Below are positions 10,040 to 18,694 of a DNA stretch of 64,000 bases, piece after piece. The stretch lies in assembly GCF_050876985.1 (NCBI RefSeq), contig NZ_JBPAPP010000002.1, one strand, 5' to 3'. Position 1 is the stretch's first letter. Every line of letters begins with the position of its first letter. The DNA comes from Halopseudomonas sp002296055. GTDB taxonomy: Bacteria; Pseudomonadota; Gammaproteobacteria; Pseudomonadales; Pseudomonadaceae. The position numbers were made by a program, and so were the translations under genes. The notes below the pieces were generated by a model, which saw only the letters and a program-made list of their open reading frames with translations, ran no database searches and was not told the origin of the DNA.

Positions 10040-10375
10040 ATGACTGATCTGCCCGCCTGCCCCGCCTGCCAATCCAGCTTCACCTACGAAGATGGCCTGA
10101 TGTACGTATGCCCCGAGTGTGCACATGAATGGCCCCAGCAAGGCGACAGCAACGCAGACGACAATCAGATCAAGGACGCAAACGGTAACCCGCTGAACGA
10201 CGGTGACAGCGTGACCGTTATCAAGGACCTAAAGGTCAAGGGCTCATCGCTGGTGGTCAAGGTTGGCACCAAGGTGAAGAACATACGCCTGGTTGACGGC
10301 GACCACGATATTGACTGCCGTATCGACGGCATCGGCGCCATGAAGCTCAAGTCGGAGTTTGTCAAAAAGGCCTGA
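10040..10375 (+). CDS. yjdM: Zinc-ribbon protein of the YjdM/PhnA family
   Basis: A 111-residue soluble protein. CxxC pairs at 7/10 and 24/27 form an N-terminal zinc ribbon, followed by the PhnA C-terminal domain with DGDSVTVIKDLKVKGSS, which is nearly invariant in the family. An in-frame codon 66 bases upstream gives a longer frame, but family length and the sequence TDLPACPACQ support this ATG. The name PhnA is historical (phosphonoacetate hydrolase); the E. coli protein YjdM has no proven activity and the function should be regarded as unknown. It is a monocistronic gene, convergent with the next gene, seven bases from its end. Confidence 0.9.
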   Translation: MTDLPACPACQSSFTYEDGLMYVCPECAHEWPQQGDSNADDNQIKDANGNPLNDGDSVTVIKDLKVKGSSLVVKVGTKVKNIRLVDGDHDIDCRIDGIGAMKLKSEFVKKA

Positions 10376-10382
10376 AAGACAC

Positions 10383-11384
10383 TCAGCGACTGAAACGCAC
10401 GTGCTGGCGCAGTGGGCTATCGCCGCGCCAGACAAATCCCTCGTAGTAATAGTGCATGAACGACACCACCAGCACCGCAGCCGCCACCGGCCAGTAATGC
10501 TGCAAGTTATTCAGCGGCCAGGCAATGGCTACCGAGCACAGTGGTAGCCACAGCAAAGGTACCCAGCGACCGCGCGGTAACCACCGATACAACAAACCCG
10601 GCTCATCGCCCTGGTTACGGTTGCGATCATGGGTGATGTACACGCTGTAAGCTGTCAGGTCATGGATAAGACGGGGCATCAGAATCACAAACAGGGTGTA
10701 GCCAAGCCGGTCTATCAACAACGCAGACAACAGCAGCAGGGCATTGGCCCAGAGGTAAGCGCGTCCCAGGGTGTTCTCCGTCACTCGCGCCAGCTGCCAA
10801 GTCAGCACCACCAATCCAGCGCAGAGCAGTGCTGCCAACAAGGCCAGCGCTTGATACAGGTCCCAGCCTGCCAGCGACACCCGTCCCAGAAACTGCTGGC
10901 CATAAACATTCAGATAGATCGCCAGGCCGCAGATAATGGCGGTCCACTTCCAGCGCACAAACAGCGCATCAGGCCGGCGTCCAGCCAACACCAGCCCCAC
11001 GCCTAATTGCTGCGACAGCACGTGGTACACCGTAAAAGCTGCAAAGAACACAAACAGCGCCTGATAGCTCAGTGGCTGTGGCCCGAGTAACCCCAACAGA
11101 CTGATCATGACAAACACCAGCAGCGCCGGCAGCAGGCGGCGCCAGAAGTGACGTATATAAGTCGGCCGCGCCACAGTCAGTGCGCTGGCGATGATATGCG
11201 GCAAACCAAACAGCAGTGCCCACACTGCCCAGTTATTAGGGTCATCCGGCAAGAACTGCTGCTGAAACTGGCGCTCAAATAGCAGCAGGTCGATCAAGAC
11301 CAGGACGAGGGAAACCGGGATAACCAAATAAAGCGCCAACAGCCAGCGGCCATCAACGCTATGCGGGAGAGGTTGCGGGTGCAC
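10383..11384 (-). CDS. Polytopic membrane protein with conserved-looking intramembrane histidines, function unknown
   Basis: A roughly 333-residue protein with about nine predicted transmembrane helices and no family I can name with confidence. Histidines occur at or near membrane segments in GLPHI, YHVLSQQ, LIHDLTAY, YITHD and FMHYYYEGF. That pattern resembles membrane metalloenzymes and, loosely, the Brp/Blh beta-carotene cleavage family, where GLPHG and similar motifs bind iron; this is only a resemblance. A GTG start with AGGCAGG six bases upstream is chosen over a TTG 48 bases earlier. No carotenoid genes are nearby. The gene is convergent with yjdM and separated from the effector module by 113 bases. 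Confidence 0.55.
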   Translation of the reverse strand: MHPQPLPHSVDGRWLLALYLVIPVSLVLVLIDLLLFERQFQQQFLPDDPNNWAVWALLFGLPHIIASALTVARPTYIRHFWRRLLPALLVFVMISLLGLLGPQPLSYQALFVFFAAFTVYHVLSQQLGVGLVLAGRRPDALFVRWKWTAIICGLAIYLNVYGQQFLGRVSLAGWDLYQALALLAALLCAGLVVLTWQLARVTENTLGRAYLWANALLLLSALLIDRLGYTLFVILMPRLIHDLTAYSVYITHDRNRNQGDEPGLLYRWLPRGRWVPLLWLPLCSVAIAWPLNNLQHYWPVAAAVLVVSFMHYYYEGFVWRGDSPLRQHVRFSR

Positions 11385-11497
11385 GACAAGCCTGCCTTTG
11401 TTGTTTTCCGCCACTTGACCACAGGCCAACAACCGCGCCCATCACCCGTAGTGGTGAGCCCCCCTAAGTACGCGCGTCCAAAGCTGCCGGAGTCTGG

Positions 11498-12724
11498 CTA
11501 GCCTCGGTGCACATCATCGTAGTCATCTGCCTTGGGCGTAGCCTGAATGCCACGCGCCTCTTGTTCGCGGTAATAAGCCTCGATGCTCAACTGCGGATCG
11601 ATACGTGCGCGCAGAATGCAGGGTTGCTGTTGCCAGCGATAGGCTGCGTTGCGGCGCATGGATTCATGCTGGCCGCGCCGTTGCCAGGCGCGGGCATTGG
11701 TCTCGCGCCAGCGGCGTGGTGGTCTGCCGCTTTGAGCGTCGTATCGCGCGGTAGTCGGATCAAGGTGGCGGAATTGCTCCAGCACCGGTAAGTCCGGCAG
11801 AGGCTGACTGGTATCCATATAGCGCTGCAGACAGTCCCAGAACGCCATCGCCTCCTCCGGTGACAGCCCCAGGGGATGCAGCTTGCCACCCAGAAAAACC
11901 TCACAGGTGGTGTATCTGTGGTGCAGCCACAGAGCCATACCACCGTCGCCATGTGAGCCCGGTCGATATTCCATGGTGACATCAAACTCATAGAACGGCG
12001 CCATAAAGGGCTTACGAAAACGGCGTGCAACCGTAACCATCCCAGTCTGACGGTTAAATCCGCTGCCATCGTATTTGAACAGGCGCAGGTATAAAGCGAT
12101 CAATAGGTCAAAACCGATGGCGGCCATAAATATGGATAGCCCCATGACCACTGGAAACCAGAAAATCTCTACATCCTTGTCAAGCCAGAAGTGCGCAATA
12201 GATACACAGACAACGCTTACTCCCAAACCGGCAATTGCGTGTATCAAGTATGATTTAAAGCTTTTCTCCCAATATAGCCAGACACTGACAACCATCATAA
12301 TTAGGCAAAGAACTCCTAGCCCCATCAGTAAGGCAGCCACCTGATGAACGTCATCAGACTCATCGGGTATTAGCTCCACCACTGAAAATGCCCAAGACAT
12401 CCAAGTAACAACGAGGAGAAAAAAGTACTTAAAGTAAATAAACAACAAAATAATCTTATTGAAATTCTCAAATCTCCAGCGCTGATGATCACAATAAGTA
12501 TCGCCGCCACCAGTGCGTTCTAACCATGTTTGCTCCTTCCCCTGCAGCTGCATATCAACCACCTGCCAAGGCTCTAGGCCGGCGTAGTGCCCCCAGCTCA
12601 ACTGGGTACGACGCAAACTGGTACGATTTTCGTCTTCCCTCCATTTGTGCGGAGGCTGCAGGGGTATTTGGCTCGAATCGTAGGCGCTAGCAGTATAGAC
12701 GGTACCAGTCAAGATTTGTCTCAT
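11498..12724 (-). CDS. Membrane protein coupled to T6SS effector, possible immunity or accessory protein
   Basis: A 408-residue protein with a soluble N-terminus, four strongly hydrophobic helices (about 88-113, 128-151, 158-180 and 188-213) and a basic, tryptophan-rich cytoplasmic tail. The layout recalls DUF6708 proteins often found beside vgrG genes, but I am not sure of that assignment. Its ATG overlaps the stop of the upstream effector gene (ATGA), so the two are made together. Membrane immunity proteins are expected for pore-forming effectors, which makes immunity the simplest inference. The coding DNA for the helices (12075-12470) is visibly richer in A and T than its neighbours, suggesting recent transfer or simply hydrophobic codon bias. 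It is the last gene of the module. Confidence 0.6.
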   Translation of the reverse strand: MRQILTGTVYTASAYDSSQIPLQPPHKWREDENRTSLRRTQLSWGHYAGLEPWQVVDMQLQGKEQTWLERTGGGDTYCDHQRWRFENFNKIILLFIYFKYFFLLVVTWMSWAFSVVELIPDESDDVHQVAALLMGLGVLCLIMMVVSVWLYWEKSFKSYLIHAIAGLGVSVVCVSIAHFWLDKDVEIFWFPVVMGLSIFMAAIGFDLLIALYLRLFKYDGSGFNRQTGMVTVARRFRKPFMAPFYEFDVTMEYRPGSHGDGGMALWLHHRYTTCEVFLGGKLHPLGLSPEEAMAFWDCLQRYMDTSQPLPDLPVLEQFRHLDPTTARYDAQSGRPPRRWRETNARAWQRRGQHESMRRNAAYRWQQQPCILRARIDPQLSIEAYYREQEARGIQATPKADDYDDVHRG

Positions 12725-15700
12725 AGTGACTCACGCTCACTTAACGCAATCAGCCAGTAGGGGACGCTACCATCAACATCACGCTCTTCGGGAAATAGTC
12801 GCGGGTTAAAGGCGACCCAGTCGCGGGTGGCGGGTTGCGGTAGCACAAGGTCATCGAAGGCAGGAAAAGGGTCGTTAGGCCGACACTCTTGACGGCCCAG
12901 CGCGAACTGCGCCTTTACCTTGAGGGCGTATTGCATCTGCATCAAGCCGGTTTGGGCCTGGGTACCAATATGCGGCAGGACATAGACAACACGGCTGGCA
13001 TCCATGACCACTGCGCCCAGTTTGTAATGAGAGAGCGGCCTTGCCGGCAGGCACTTCCAGCCTGTGTGATGGCCCCTCAACCATTGAAGCTCAGAGGCCA
13101 TTAATCGGAACCGACTGTCGTTGGGATACTGGCCCAGCAAACCTGACTGCAGCTCAACTACCCAGTCGAGGGGGTGTAACTCTCGCTGGCTCTCACGCGC
13201 AGCCAGCTCCAGTTTTCGGCGTTCCTCTTCCGGCGCTGCCGCCGTCCAGATGCTTAAGCGAGATATCTTTGCCTGCGGCTCGCCAATTGCCCCCAGCAGT
13301 TGCTGGTATGCAATTCTCGGATCGTTCATATGCGGTAGGCGCTGTTCAATGCCAAAGGGGCCGTGCTTAATCGCCTGCTCAATCGCACCGTCGGCCATCA
13401 GCGCCGCCGCTAACGCGCCGCCGATGAGCAACACCACACCCGCCGCCAGCACCCAGGGACTTGCAAGTATACCTATCGTATACAATGCCCATATTGCGCC
13501 GCCCCCTGCCGCTATCGCGTTCGCAACCGAAACGTCTTTGTCACCTGCATCGAAAGCTCGCTTGGCGTCCCATACAAAAATCAGAGCTGTAATACCCATC
13601 GCGGCGCCACTCGCTATGCGAGAAGCGTTAAGCCAGGTGCTACCAGTGCGCTTCTGTAAATTACCCGCCCAGCGCTCAGATACTTTTGAAACGTCGATAC
13701 GCCCCTGTTCCCAGAGCAGATACCAGGGCGACCTTACACCGGTCCGCTCGACAACCTTCAAAGCCACGTTATTAGAAGCCAGAGACAGATCCGCGAGTGC
13801 GGAAATCCAACCCGCAAGCCAACGTCCCTCCTGACCTTCTTCCAGAAGCCCTGCAGCTCCAACCGTATTTACATGCAAGTTATACGCAGCCATCACCGTC
13901 GCCAGCAGCGGCAACGCGGACGACTTGGCTAGTTGCGTAGCCCTCCCAACATTCGAGACGCCCACCCGCCAGCTATTGAGTTCCTGCACCAGCGGGTCAT
14001 TTGCCGGGGCAGCGACTACCATGAGACGACCCAGGTCTTTGGTGGCGAAGTGGTTTGCCTGTGCGAGTTTGCCACTGGAGGTGCCAAGCACGTTGCCAGA
14101 ACGGCCCTGCAGATTGCTGTAAAGGTAGTTGTCTCGGGTCAGGGTGGTCCGCTCGCTGGGTGTCAGGCCAAAACTCAGACCCGCGCCGTGCACGCCCAAC
14201 ACCACCATGTCCTGGGCCAACGCCTGACCTTGGGGTATGAACTGAAGCGACTTTGCTTTGGAGTGCAGCGACTTCAGCAACCCCATTGTGGGTGTAAACA
14301 GGCGCGGCAACTCCACCTGCACGGTAGAGGGGGCTACCCGCAGTTTTCGCAGCGTCATCAGCATCACTTTCGACAGGTGCGCCAGCCACTCATCAACTGC
14401 CAGAGCTAGATTCTGCGCCGAGTATTGATAATTGGCATCGCCCTGGCTTTCCATTCCTGCAAACAGCGCGAGGGTACTGATCCCCATATTCTCGGGGTCC
14501 GCCGGCTGCGCTTTTTCAGCAAGGTCAGCCAGTCGGCTGGCCAGCTCCGGCAGCTCCCCCTCCCCTGCGGCAAGCGCAGCCCGCGTCAGCGGGTGACTGG
14601 CTTCCGCAAGGTGGGTTACCAGGCGCTCTATCGAGCGCAACAGCCGGCGGCTATCCGCTGCGGTGCTGCGCGCGTCGGTATCGTGCGGCAGGCGGCCAAG
14701 TTGCTCCAATAGTTCTATCAGCAGGCTATATGGCTCAAGCAGACGTTCATCGCGGGTGTAAATCCAGTCGTTCCAGACGAGCGACAGGCTGCCGTGGCAC
14801 AGCGACATGGTGCGATCGAGTTGCCGGTGCAGGCAGTCGCGCGCCATACGTCGCTCCTGCTCCATCATCGACTTGTCCAGTGCCTGTGTGTCGACCTGCG
14901 CGCGCAAGCTGGCCAAAGGAGCATCAGCCGACATGGCCCACTGATGCAGCAGCTCGGCATAACGACCATGGGGCTGGTAGGGGATCAGCGCGTTGCAGGT
15001 TTGCAGGGTTTCGGTCGCCAAACGAGATTGCTCAACAGCATGGCGAAACTCAAATAGCGGATCATTCAACAATAGGCCGACCAGCTTGGGATAGCCTCGC
15101 AGGGCTTTGTCATCCAGCACATCATTGGCAGGCGGCAACTCCGGCAGCGGCTGCGGGCCTTGTGTTGACATGTGTTCGGCCAGGGCCTGCTGGTGACTGC
15201 GCAAGCGTACAAGCGGCTCCTCAAGGCTAAGCTCCAGCAGTGCGGGCGTAAAGGTGTCGGGATTGCTTAGCAAGCACTCGAGGTGCAGGTCTCGAGGGCG
15301 CAGGCCGCTTTCCAGTGTGTCGACCAGCACGGCGGGCATCGCAAGGGTCGGTCGCCAGTGTTCCTTGCCGACCACGGCTGCTGCCCAGGCGGGCGCTACG
15401 TTCTGGCAGCGTGCCTTGACCCGGCTATTATCCGCCTCGAGCCAACTGATGTACTCCCAACTCCATGGCATCTCGCTGTAGGCCATGTCGACCTGATCGC
15501 CGACGTAGCGCCCCTGCAGCAATACGGGCACCAGCGTGAGCGCCAGTGGCTTGCCTACGGGGGCCCGGTCGTCGCAGGGTTGGCCCAAAGCCGACTGACT
15601 GCGCCAGTAGTTCACATCAACGTCGGCAAGCGCCCCTCTGCCATCAGACACCTGCTCGCGCCATAGCTTGCCCTTGCGAAAAACATAGATACGCCCCGGC

Positions 15701-15957
15701 CTGGTCAGTGCACCAACAGGTTCCCGGTCGGCGCCCCCGCCGGCAGGCAAGCGTGCCATGGGGACGATAGCCAGGAAGGTATTTTGCTGAATTTCCGGTT
15801 CTTCCTCGTGGCTGCGCATGTCCTGCTCGACCAGAATCTGCAGGGTGCCACCATCCTCTCGCTCAAGATTCAACGCCAGGTTGGCCCGCTGTGCGTTTTC
15901 ATACTGCGCGCGCTTGCGCGTGCCTTGCTCGATTGACTCGTCCTTGAGTTCACTCAT
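12721..15957 (-). CDS. Large putative T6SS effector with colicin-like hydrophobic segment
   Basis: A 1078-residue protein encoded directly after vgrG with an ATGA overlap, the standard position of a VgrG-delivered cargo. The N-terminal ~200 residues include PGRIYVFRKGKLWRE, a pattern I associate with the VasX/BTH_I2691-like family of large T6SS effectors. A long helical middle follows. At about 778-855 lie hydrophobic helices rich in alanine and glycine (IASGAAMGITALIFVWDAKRAF, then ASPWVLAAGVVLLIGGALAAALMA), resembling the hairpins of pore-forming toxins. No nuclease, lipase or peptidase motif is visible. A membrane-depolarising activity against rival bacteria is an inference from family resemblance and hydrophobicity. 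Confidence 0.68.
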   Translation of the reverse strand: MSELKDESIEQGTRKRAQYENAQRANLALNLEREDGGTLQILVEQDMRSHEEEPEIQQNTFLAIVPMARLPAGGGADREPVGALTRPGRIYVFRKGKLWREQVSDGRGALADVDVNYWRSQSALGQPCDDRAPVGKPLALTLVPVLLQGRYVGDQVDMAYSEMPWSWEYISWLEADNSRVKARCQNVAPAWAAAVVGKEHWRPTLAMPAVLVDTLESGLRPRDLHLECLLSNPDTFTPALLELSLEEPLVRLRSHQQALAEHMSTQGPQPLPELPPANDVLDDKALRGYPKLVGLLLNDPLFEFRHAVEQSRLATETLQTCNALIPYQPHGRYAELLHQWAMSADAPLASLRAQVDTQALDKSMMEQERRMARDCLHRQLDRTMSLCHGSLSLVWNDWIYTRDERLLEPYSLLIELLEQLGRLPHDTDARSTAADSRRLLRSIERLVTHLAEASHPLTRAALAAGEGELPELASRLADLAEKAQPADPENMGISTLALFAGMESQGDANYQYSAQNLALAVDEWLAHLSKVMLMTLRKLRVAPSTVQVELPRLFTPTMGLLKSLHSKAKSLQFIPQGQALAQDMVVLGVHGAGLSFGLTPSERTTLTRDNYLYSNLQGRSGNVLGTSSGKLAQANHFATKDLGRLMVVAAPANDPLVQELNSWRVGVSNVGRATQLAKSSALPLLATVMAAYNLHVNTVGAAGLLEEGQEGRWLAGWISALADLSLASNNVALKVVERTGVRSPWYLLWEQGRIDVSKVSERWAGNLQKRTGSTWLNASRIASGAAMGITALIFVWDAKRAFDAGDKDVSVANAIAAGGGAIWALYTIGILASPWVLAAGVVLLIGGALAAALMADGAIEQAIKHGPFGIEQRLPHMNDPRIAYQQLLGAIGEPQAKISRLSIWTAAAPEEERRKLELAARESQRELHPLDWVVELQSGLLGQYPNDSRFRLMASELQWLRGHHTGWKCLPARPLSHYKLGAVVMDASRVVYVLPHIGTQAQTGLMQMQYALKVKAQFALGRQECRPNDPFPAFDDLVLPQPATRDWVAFNPRLFPEERDVDGSVPYWLIALSERESL

Positions 15958-18047
15958 TGCTTATCCTCCGGGTCCAGCAGCTGTACCTGCCCGCCGAACG
16001 CCGGGTCTCCCCACACGTCTACTATCAGTTGCTCAAGCCCGGTCTTCTGATTCGACTCTGCAACTGGCAGGTTTGACGCTGCTCTGCCAGTGGTTTCCCC
16101 TGCGCTGTCCAGTGCAGCGTGTGCAGGCAGAGCCGGCAACCCCGGCTCTGCCGGGGTGCCCTGCCCGGGGCTGCCGCCGGAGTTCAGGCGGATGTTGGCG
16201 CCGGTGATAGTGACACCGCTGGGGTCGATTTTGATAAAGCTGCCGCCGGCCTTGAGGGTGATTTCCATGCCGGCGTCGATCACGATCTTGCGGCCGCTTG
16301 AGAGGTGAATTTCCTGTCCGGCTTCTGTGAGCTGGCGCTGGCCGATGCGAGTGTGCTGGCTCTCGGCGATCGTCAGATGATCATTGGCCTTGAGTTCTGT
16401 CAGGCGGTTAGCGTGAACGGTGCGGTGTACCTCAGCCAGGTGCTCGCTGTAGTGGTTGGCGACGATGTGGTCGTGACGTTCATTGCCAACGTGCAGGCGT
16501 TGGTCGTGCTCGATGCGCTGGTCCCAGTCGCGCTGGGCGTGCAGATAGATTTGCTCGGCGCCCTTCTTATCTTCAATACGCAGCTCGTTATAGCCCTCGC
16601 CACCGGGGGAGCTGAGGCTTTTGAAGGTGCTGCGGGTTTTGTGGGCAGGCAGATCAACCGGCGGCACGTGTTCGGCGTGGTAAAGGCAGCCGGTGATCAG
16701 CGGCTGGTCCGGGTCACCCTCGAGAAAGCTCACCAGCACTTCCATACCAACTCTGGGAATGGCCAGGGCGCCGTAGCGATCGCCGGCCCAGCCGCTGGCA
16801 ACCCGCAGCCAGCAACTGGTGGTGTCGTCGGCCTGGCCTTCGCGGTCCCAATGAAACTGCACTTTCACGCGGCCGTGCGGATCGCAATGAATCTCTTCGC
16901 CCTCTGGCCCGGTGACTACGGCGCTTTGGCTGCCGTGAATACGCCGCTTGGGGTGCTCCAGTGCGGGGCGCCAGATGGCCTGCCAGGGGGTGGCAATAAA
17001 GCGGTTGCGGTAGCCCTGGGTAAAACCGTCGCTGGCGGTGGTGTCGCTGGTCACCGCTTCTTCCAGCACCTGCGGTTGCTTGCCCTGATGCTCAATGCTG
17101 GTAAGCAGCCAAAGGTCGTTCCAATCATCACGCAGATGACCGGTAAGCGGTAAAAAATAGCCGCTGCGAAGGCCAGGCTGATCGCTCTCACCGTTGGCCT
17201 GCAATTGGTGGCTGCGGTGGCGCTGCAGGTGGATGCGACTGAGTTGTTTGCCACGTTCGCGGTCGCTAAAGCGCCCAGGATAGTCGTAGTCTTCCAGTGC
17301 CGGCTGGAGCGGGCCATCTTCCAGCTTGGCCTCGGCCTCCATATGTAAACGTGGTTTCAGAAAGTCGTAATCCCGGCGGGCGACCCGATCAGGCCGGGTG
17401 GCGGCGGTCAGGCTGAAGCGTTTGACAACGGGTTGATCAGCCACCAGGCCAGTGCCCTGGCTGTAGCCAATCTCGGGCAGGCGAGCAAAGCAGGTCTGAT
17501 CATCACCAAACACCAGGGTATGGCCGTCGCGCTGGTGCTCAAAATGAAAGTGCAGCCCCTCCTCCTCGCAAAGGCGCTGAATAAAGTGCAGGTCACTCTC
17601 ATCGTATTGAGTGCAGTAGCGGCGCGCGGGCAGCGGCGTATTGATAGTGAAACGATAGGCGTCGCTTTGGATGCCGTGTTCCTGCAGCACGGCCGCGATG
17701 ATCTCGGCGGCGCTGCGGTGCTGGAAAATGCGCTGGTTGATGCGGTGCTGCAGATAGCCGAGCTGGGGCTGCAGACGCAGTTGATAGCGTGTCAGCCGGC
17801 GGCCGGATTCACCCTGGGTGAGCTGATCGATAAAACCGTGAAAACCGCTACCGGCACCGATATCCAGCCAGGCTGGCAGGTGCAGCAGGCTTGAGAGGTC
17901 AATATCCGGACGTTCGCTGACCAGGGTCAGCAGCACCGCATAGGGCTGATTTAGCGCTTCATGGGCAGTGAACTCAAGCACCTTGAAGTCGTGTTCGGCG
18001 CCGTCGATTTCAAGAAAAAAATGCGCCTGATTGGCGGGGGAGAACAT
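15954..18047 (-). CDS. vgrG: T6SS spike protein VgrG (TssI)
   Basis: A 697-residue VgrG, the trimeric needle tip of the type VI apparatus that carries effectors into target cells. The gp27-like base domain begins FFLEIDGAEHDFKVLEF. The gp5-like OB domain contains EIHCDPHGRVKVQFHWDREG and SFLEGDPDQPLITGCLYH. The C-terminal beta-helix shows repeats ending ITLKAGGSFIKIDPSGVTI. About 70 further residues after the helix (from SPGQGTPAEPG) form a proline/alanine-rich tail that may dock the cargo. The open frame extends 48 codons upstream, but GAGGAAC nine bases before this ATG and homology to MFSPANQAHF starts argue for the inner start. The next gene overlaps by ATGA. Confidence 0.93.
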   Translation of the reverse strand: MFSPANQAHFFLEIDGAEHDFKVLEFTAHEALNQPYAVLLTLVSERPDIDLSSLLHLPAWLDIGAGSGFHGFIDQLTQGESGRRLTRYQLRLQPQLGYLQHRINQRIFQHRSAAEIIAAVLQEHGIQSDAYRFTINTPLPARRYCTQYDESDLHFIQRLCEEEGLHFHFEHQRDGHTLVFGDDQTCFARLPEIGYSQGTGLVADQPVVKRFSLTAATRPDRVARRDYDFLKPRLHMEAEAKLEDGPLQPALEDYDYPGRFSDRERGKQLSRIHLQRHRSHQLQANGESDQPGLRSGYFLPLTGHLRDDWNDLWLLTSIEHQGKQPQVLEEAVTSDTTASDGFTQGYRNRFIATPWQAIWRPALEHPKRRIHGSQSAVVTGPEGEEIHCDPHGRVKVQFHWDREGQADDTTSCWLRVASGWAGDRYGALAIPRVGMEVLVSFLEGDPDQPLITGCLYHAEHVPPVDLPAHKTRSTFKSLSSPGGEGYNELRIEDKKGAEQIYLHAQRDWDQRIEHDQRLHVGNERHDHIVANHYSEHLAEVHRTVHANRLTELKANDHLTIAESQHTRIGQRQLTEAGQEIHLSSGRKIVIDAGMEITLKAGGSFIKIDPSGVTITGANIRLNSGGSPGQGTPAEPGLPALPAHAALDSAGETTGRAASNLPVAESNQKTGLEQLIVDVWGDPAFGGQVQLLDPEDKQ

Positions 18048-18165
18048 CCGTTGTTCCTCGGCTGCTAATGCGTGAGCCGAGGTTACGGATCGAGGGCGAG
18101 CTTGGCAGGTGATAATCCGGCAAAAGGCGATGCAGTGCGCATTTTGCCGCGCAATCGGCGCTTGG

Positions 18166-18624
18166 CTATTGCCAGGTAGCGAACCAGGCAATCAGCAACG
18201 AGCACACCGCCGTGATACTAAGCGGCCTGCGCAGGGCCGGGTACCAGACGGGGGCGACGCCGTGATCAACGGCCCAGAGATCGGCAAAATACAAGGCAGC
18301 AAAGGCTAAGAGAATAACCGGCAAGCCCAAGTCGTTAGGTAGCGCCAGGGCAAACCAGCCCAGCAGTGGCGGGATGACCGAAAGCCCCAGTTGCACCGGC
18401 GCCTTGTCACTGTTCTCTTCCGCGCGCATCGCCAGGCCCCAGTGGATTGCACCGAGAAACGCGAGCGTAATTGCCGCGTAACTCAGCAACTCCTCCAGTA
18501 CGCGCTCGCGCCAGGCCTCGGGCGTCACCCACAGCCCCAATGCCCCGGAGACAAAAGGCACAAGGCCCGCCAAGCCCAGTGCAAAAGCGAGTTTGGGGGG
18601 CTGTGTCGCATTGAATGGATGCAT
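18166..18624 (-). CDS. DUF3429 family inner-membrane protein
   Basis: A 152-residue hydrophobic protein with about five transmembrane segments. The stretch beginning KLAFALGLAGLVPFV, together with LAFLGAIHWGLAM and WYPALRRPLS, matches the DUF3429 family of unknown function. It ends upstream of vgrG on the same strand, but the 118-base gap and unrelated family suggest separate transcription. Nothing in the sequence reveals a substrate or partner. Confidence 0.85.
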   Translation of the reverse strand: MHPFNATQPPKLAFALGLAGLVPFVSGALGLWVTPEAWRERVLEELLSYAAITLAFLGAIHWGLAMRAEENSDKAPVQLGLSVIPPLLGWFALALPNDLGLPVILLAFAALYFADLWAVDHGVAPVWYPALRRPLSITAVCSLLIAWFATWQ

Positions 18625-18694
18625 GCAAACTCCGCTGCAAAGTTGTCCCGAGGTGAGTCTGATTATAGGGCGCTGCTGCGGCCAGGCAACAGCG

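Noticed and set aside
16305..17153. 282-codon plus-strand frame across vgrG
   Set aside because: Antisense of vgrG; no ribosome-binding site or recognisable domain.
18160..18174. Possible sigma-54 promoter for vgrG (TGGCAA-N5-AAGC on the minus strand)
   Set aside because: GG and GC spacing is right, but the -12 box is AAGC instead of TTGC and it lies inside the end of the DUF3429 gene; too weak to call although vasH is nearby.
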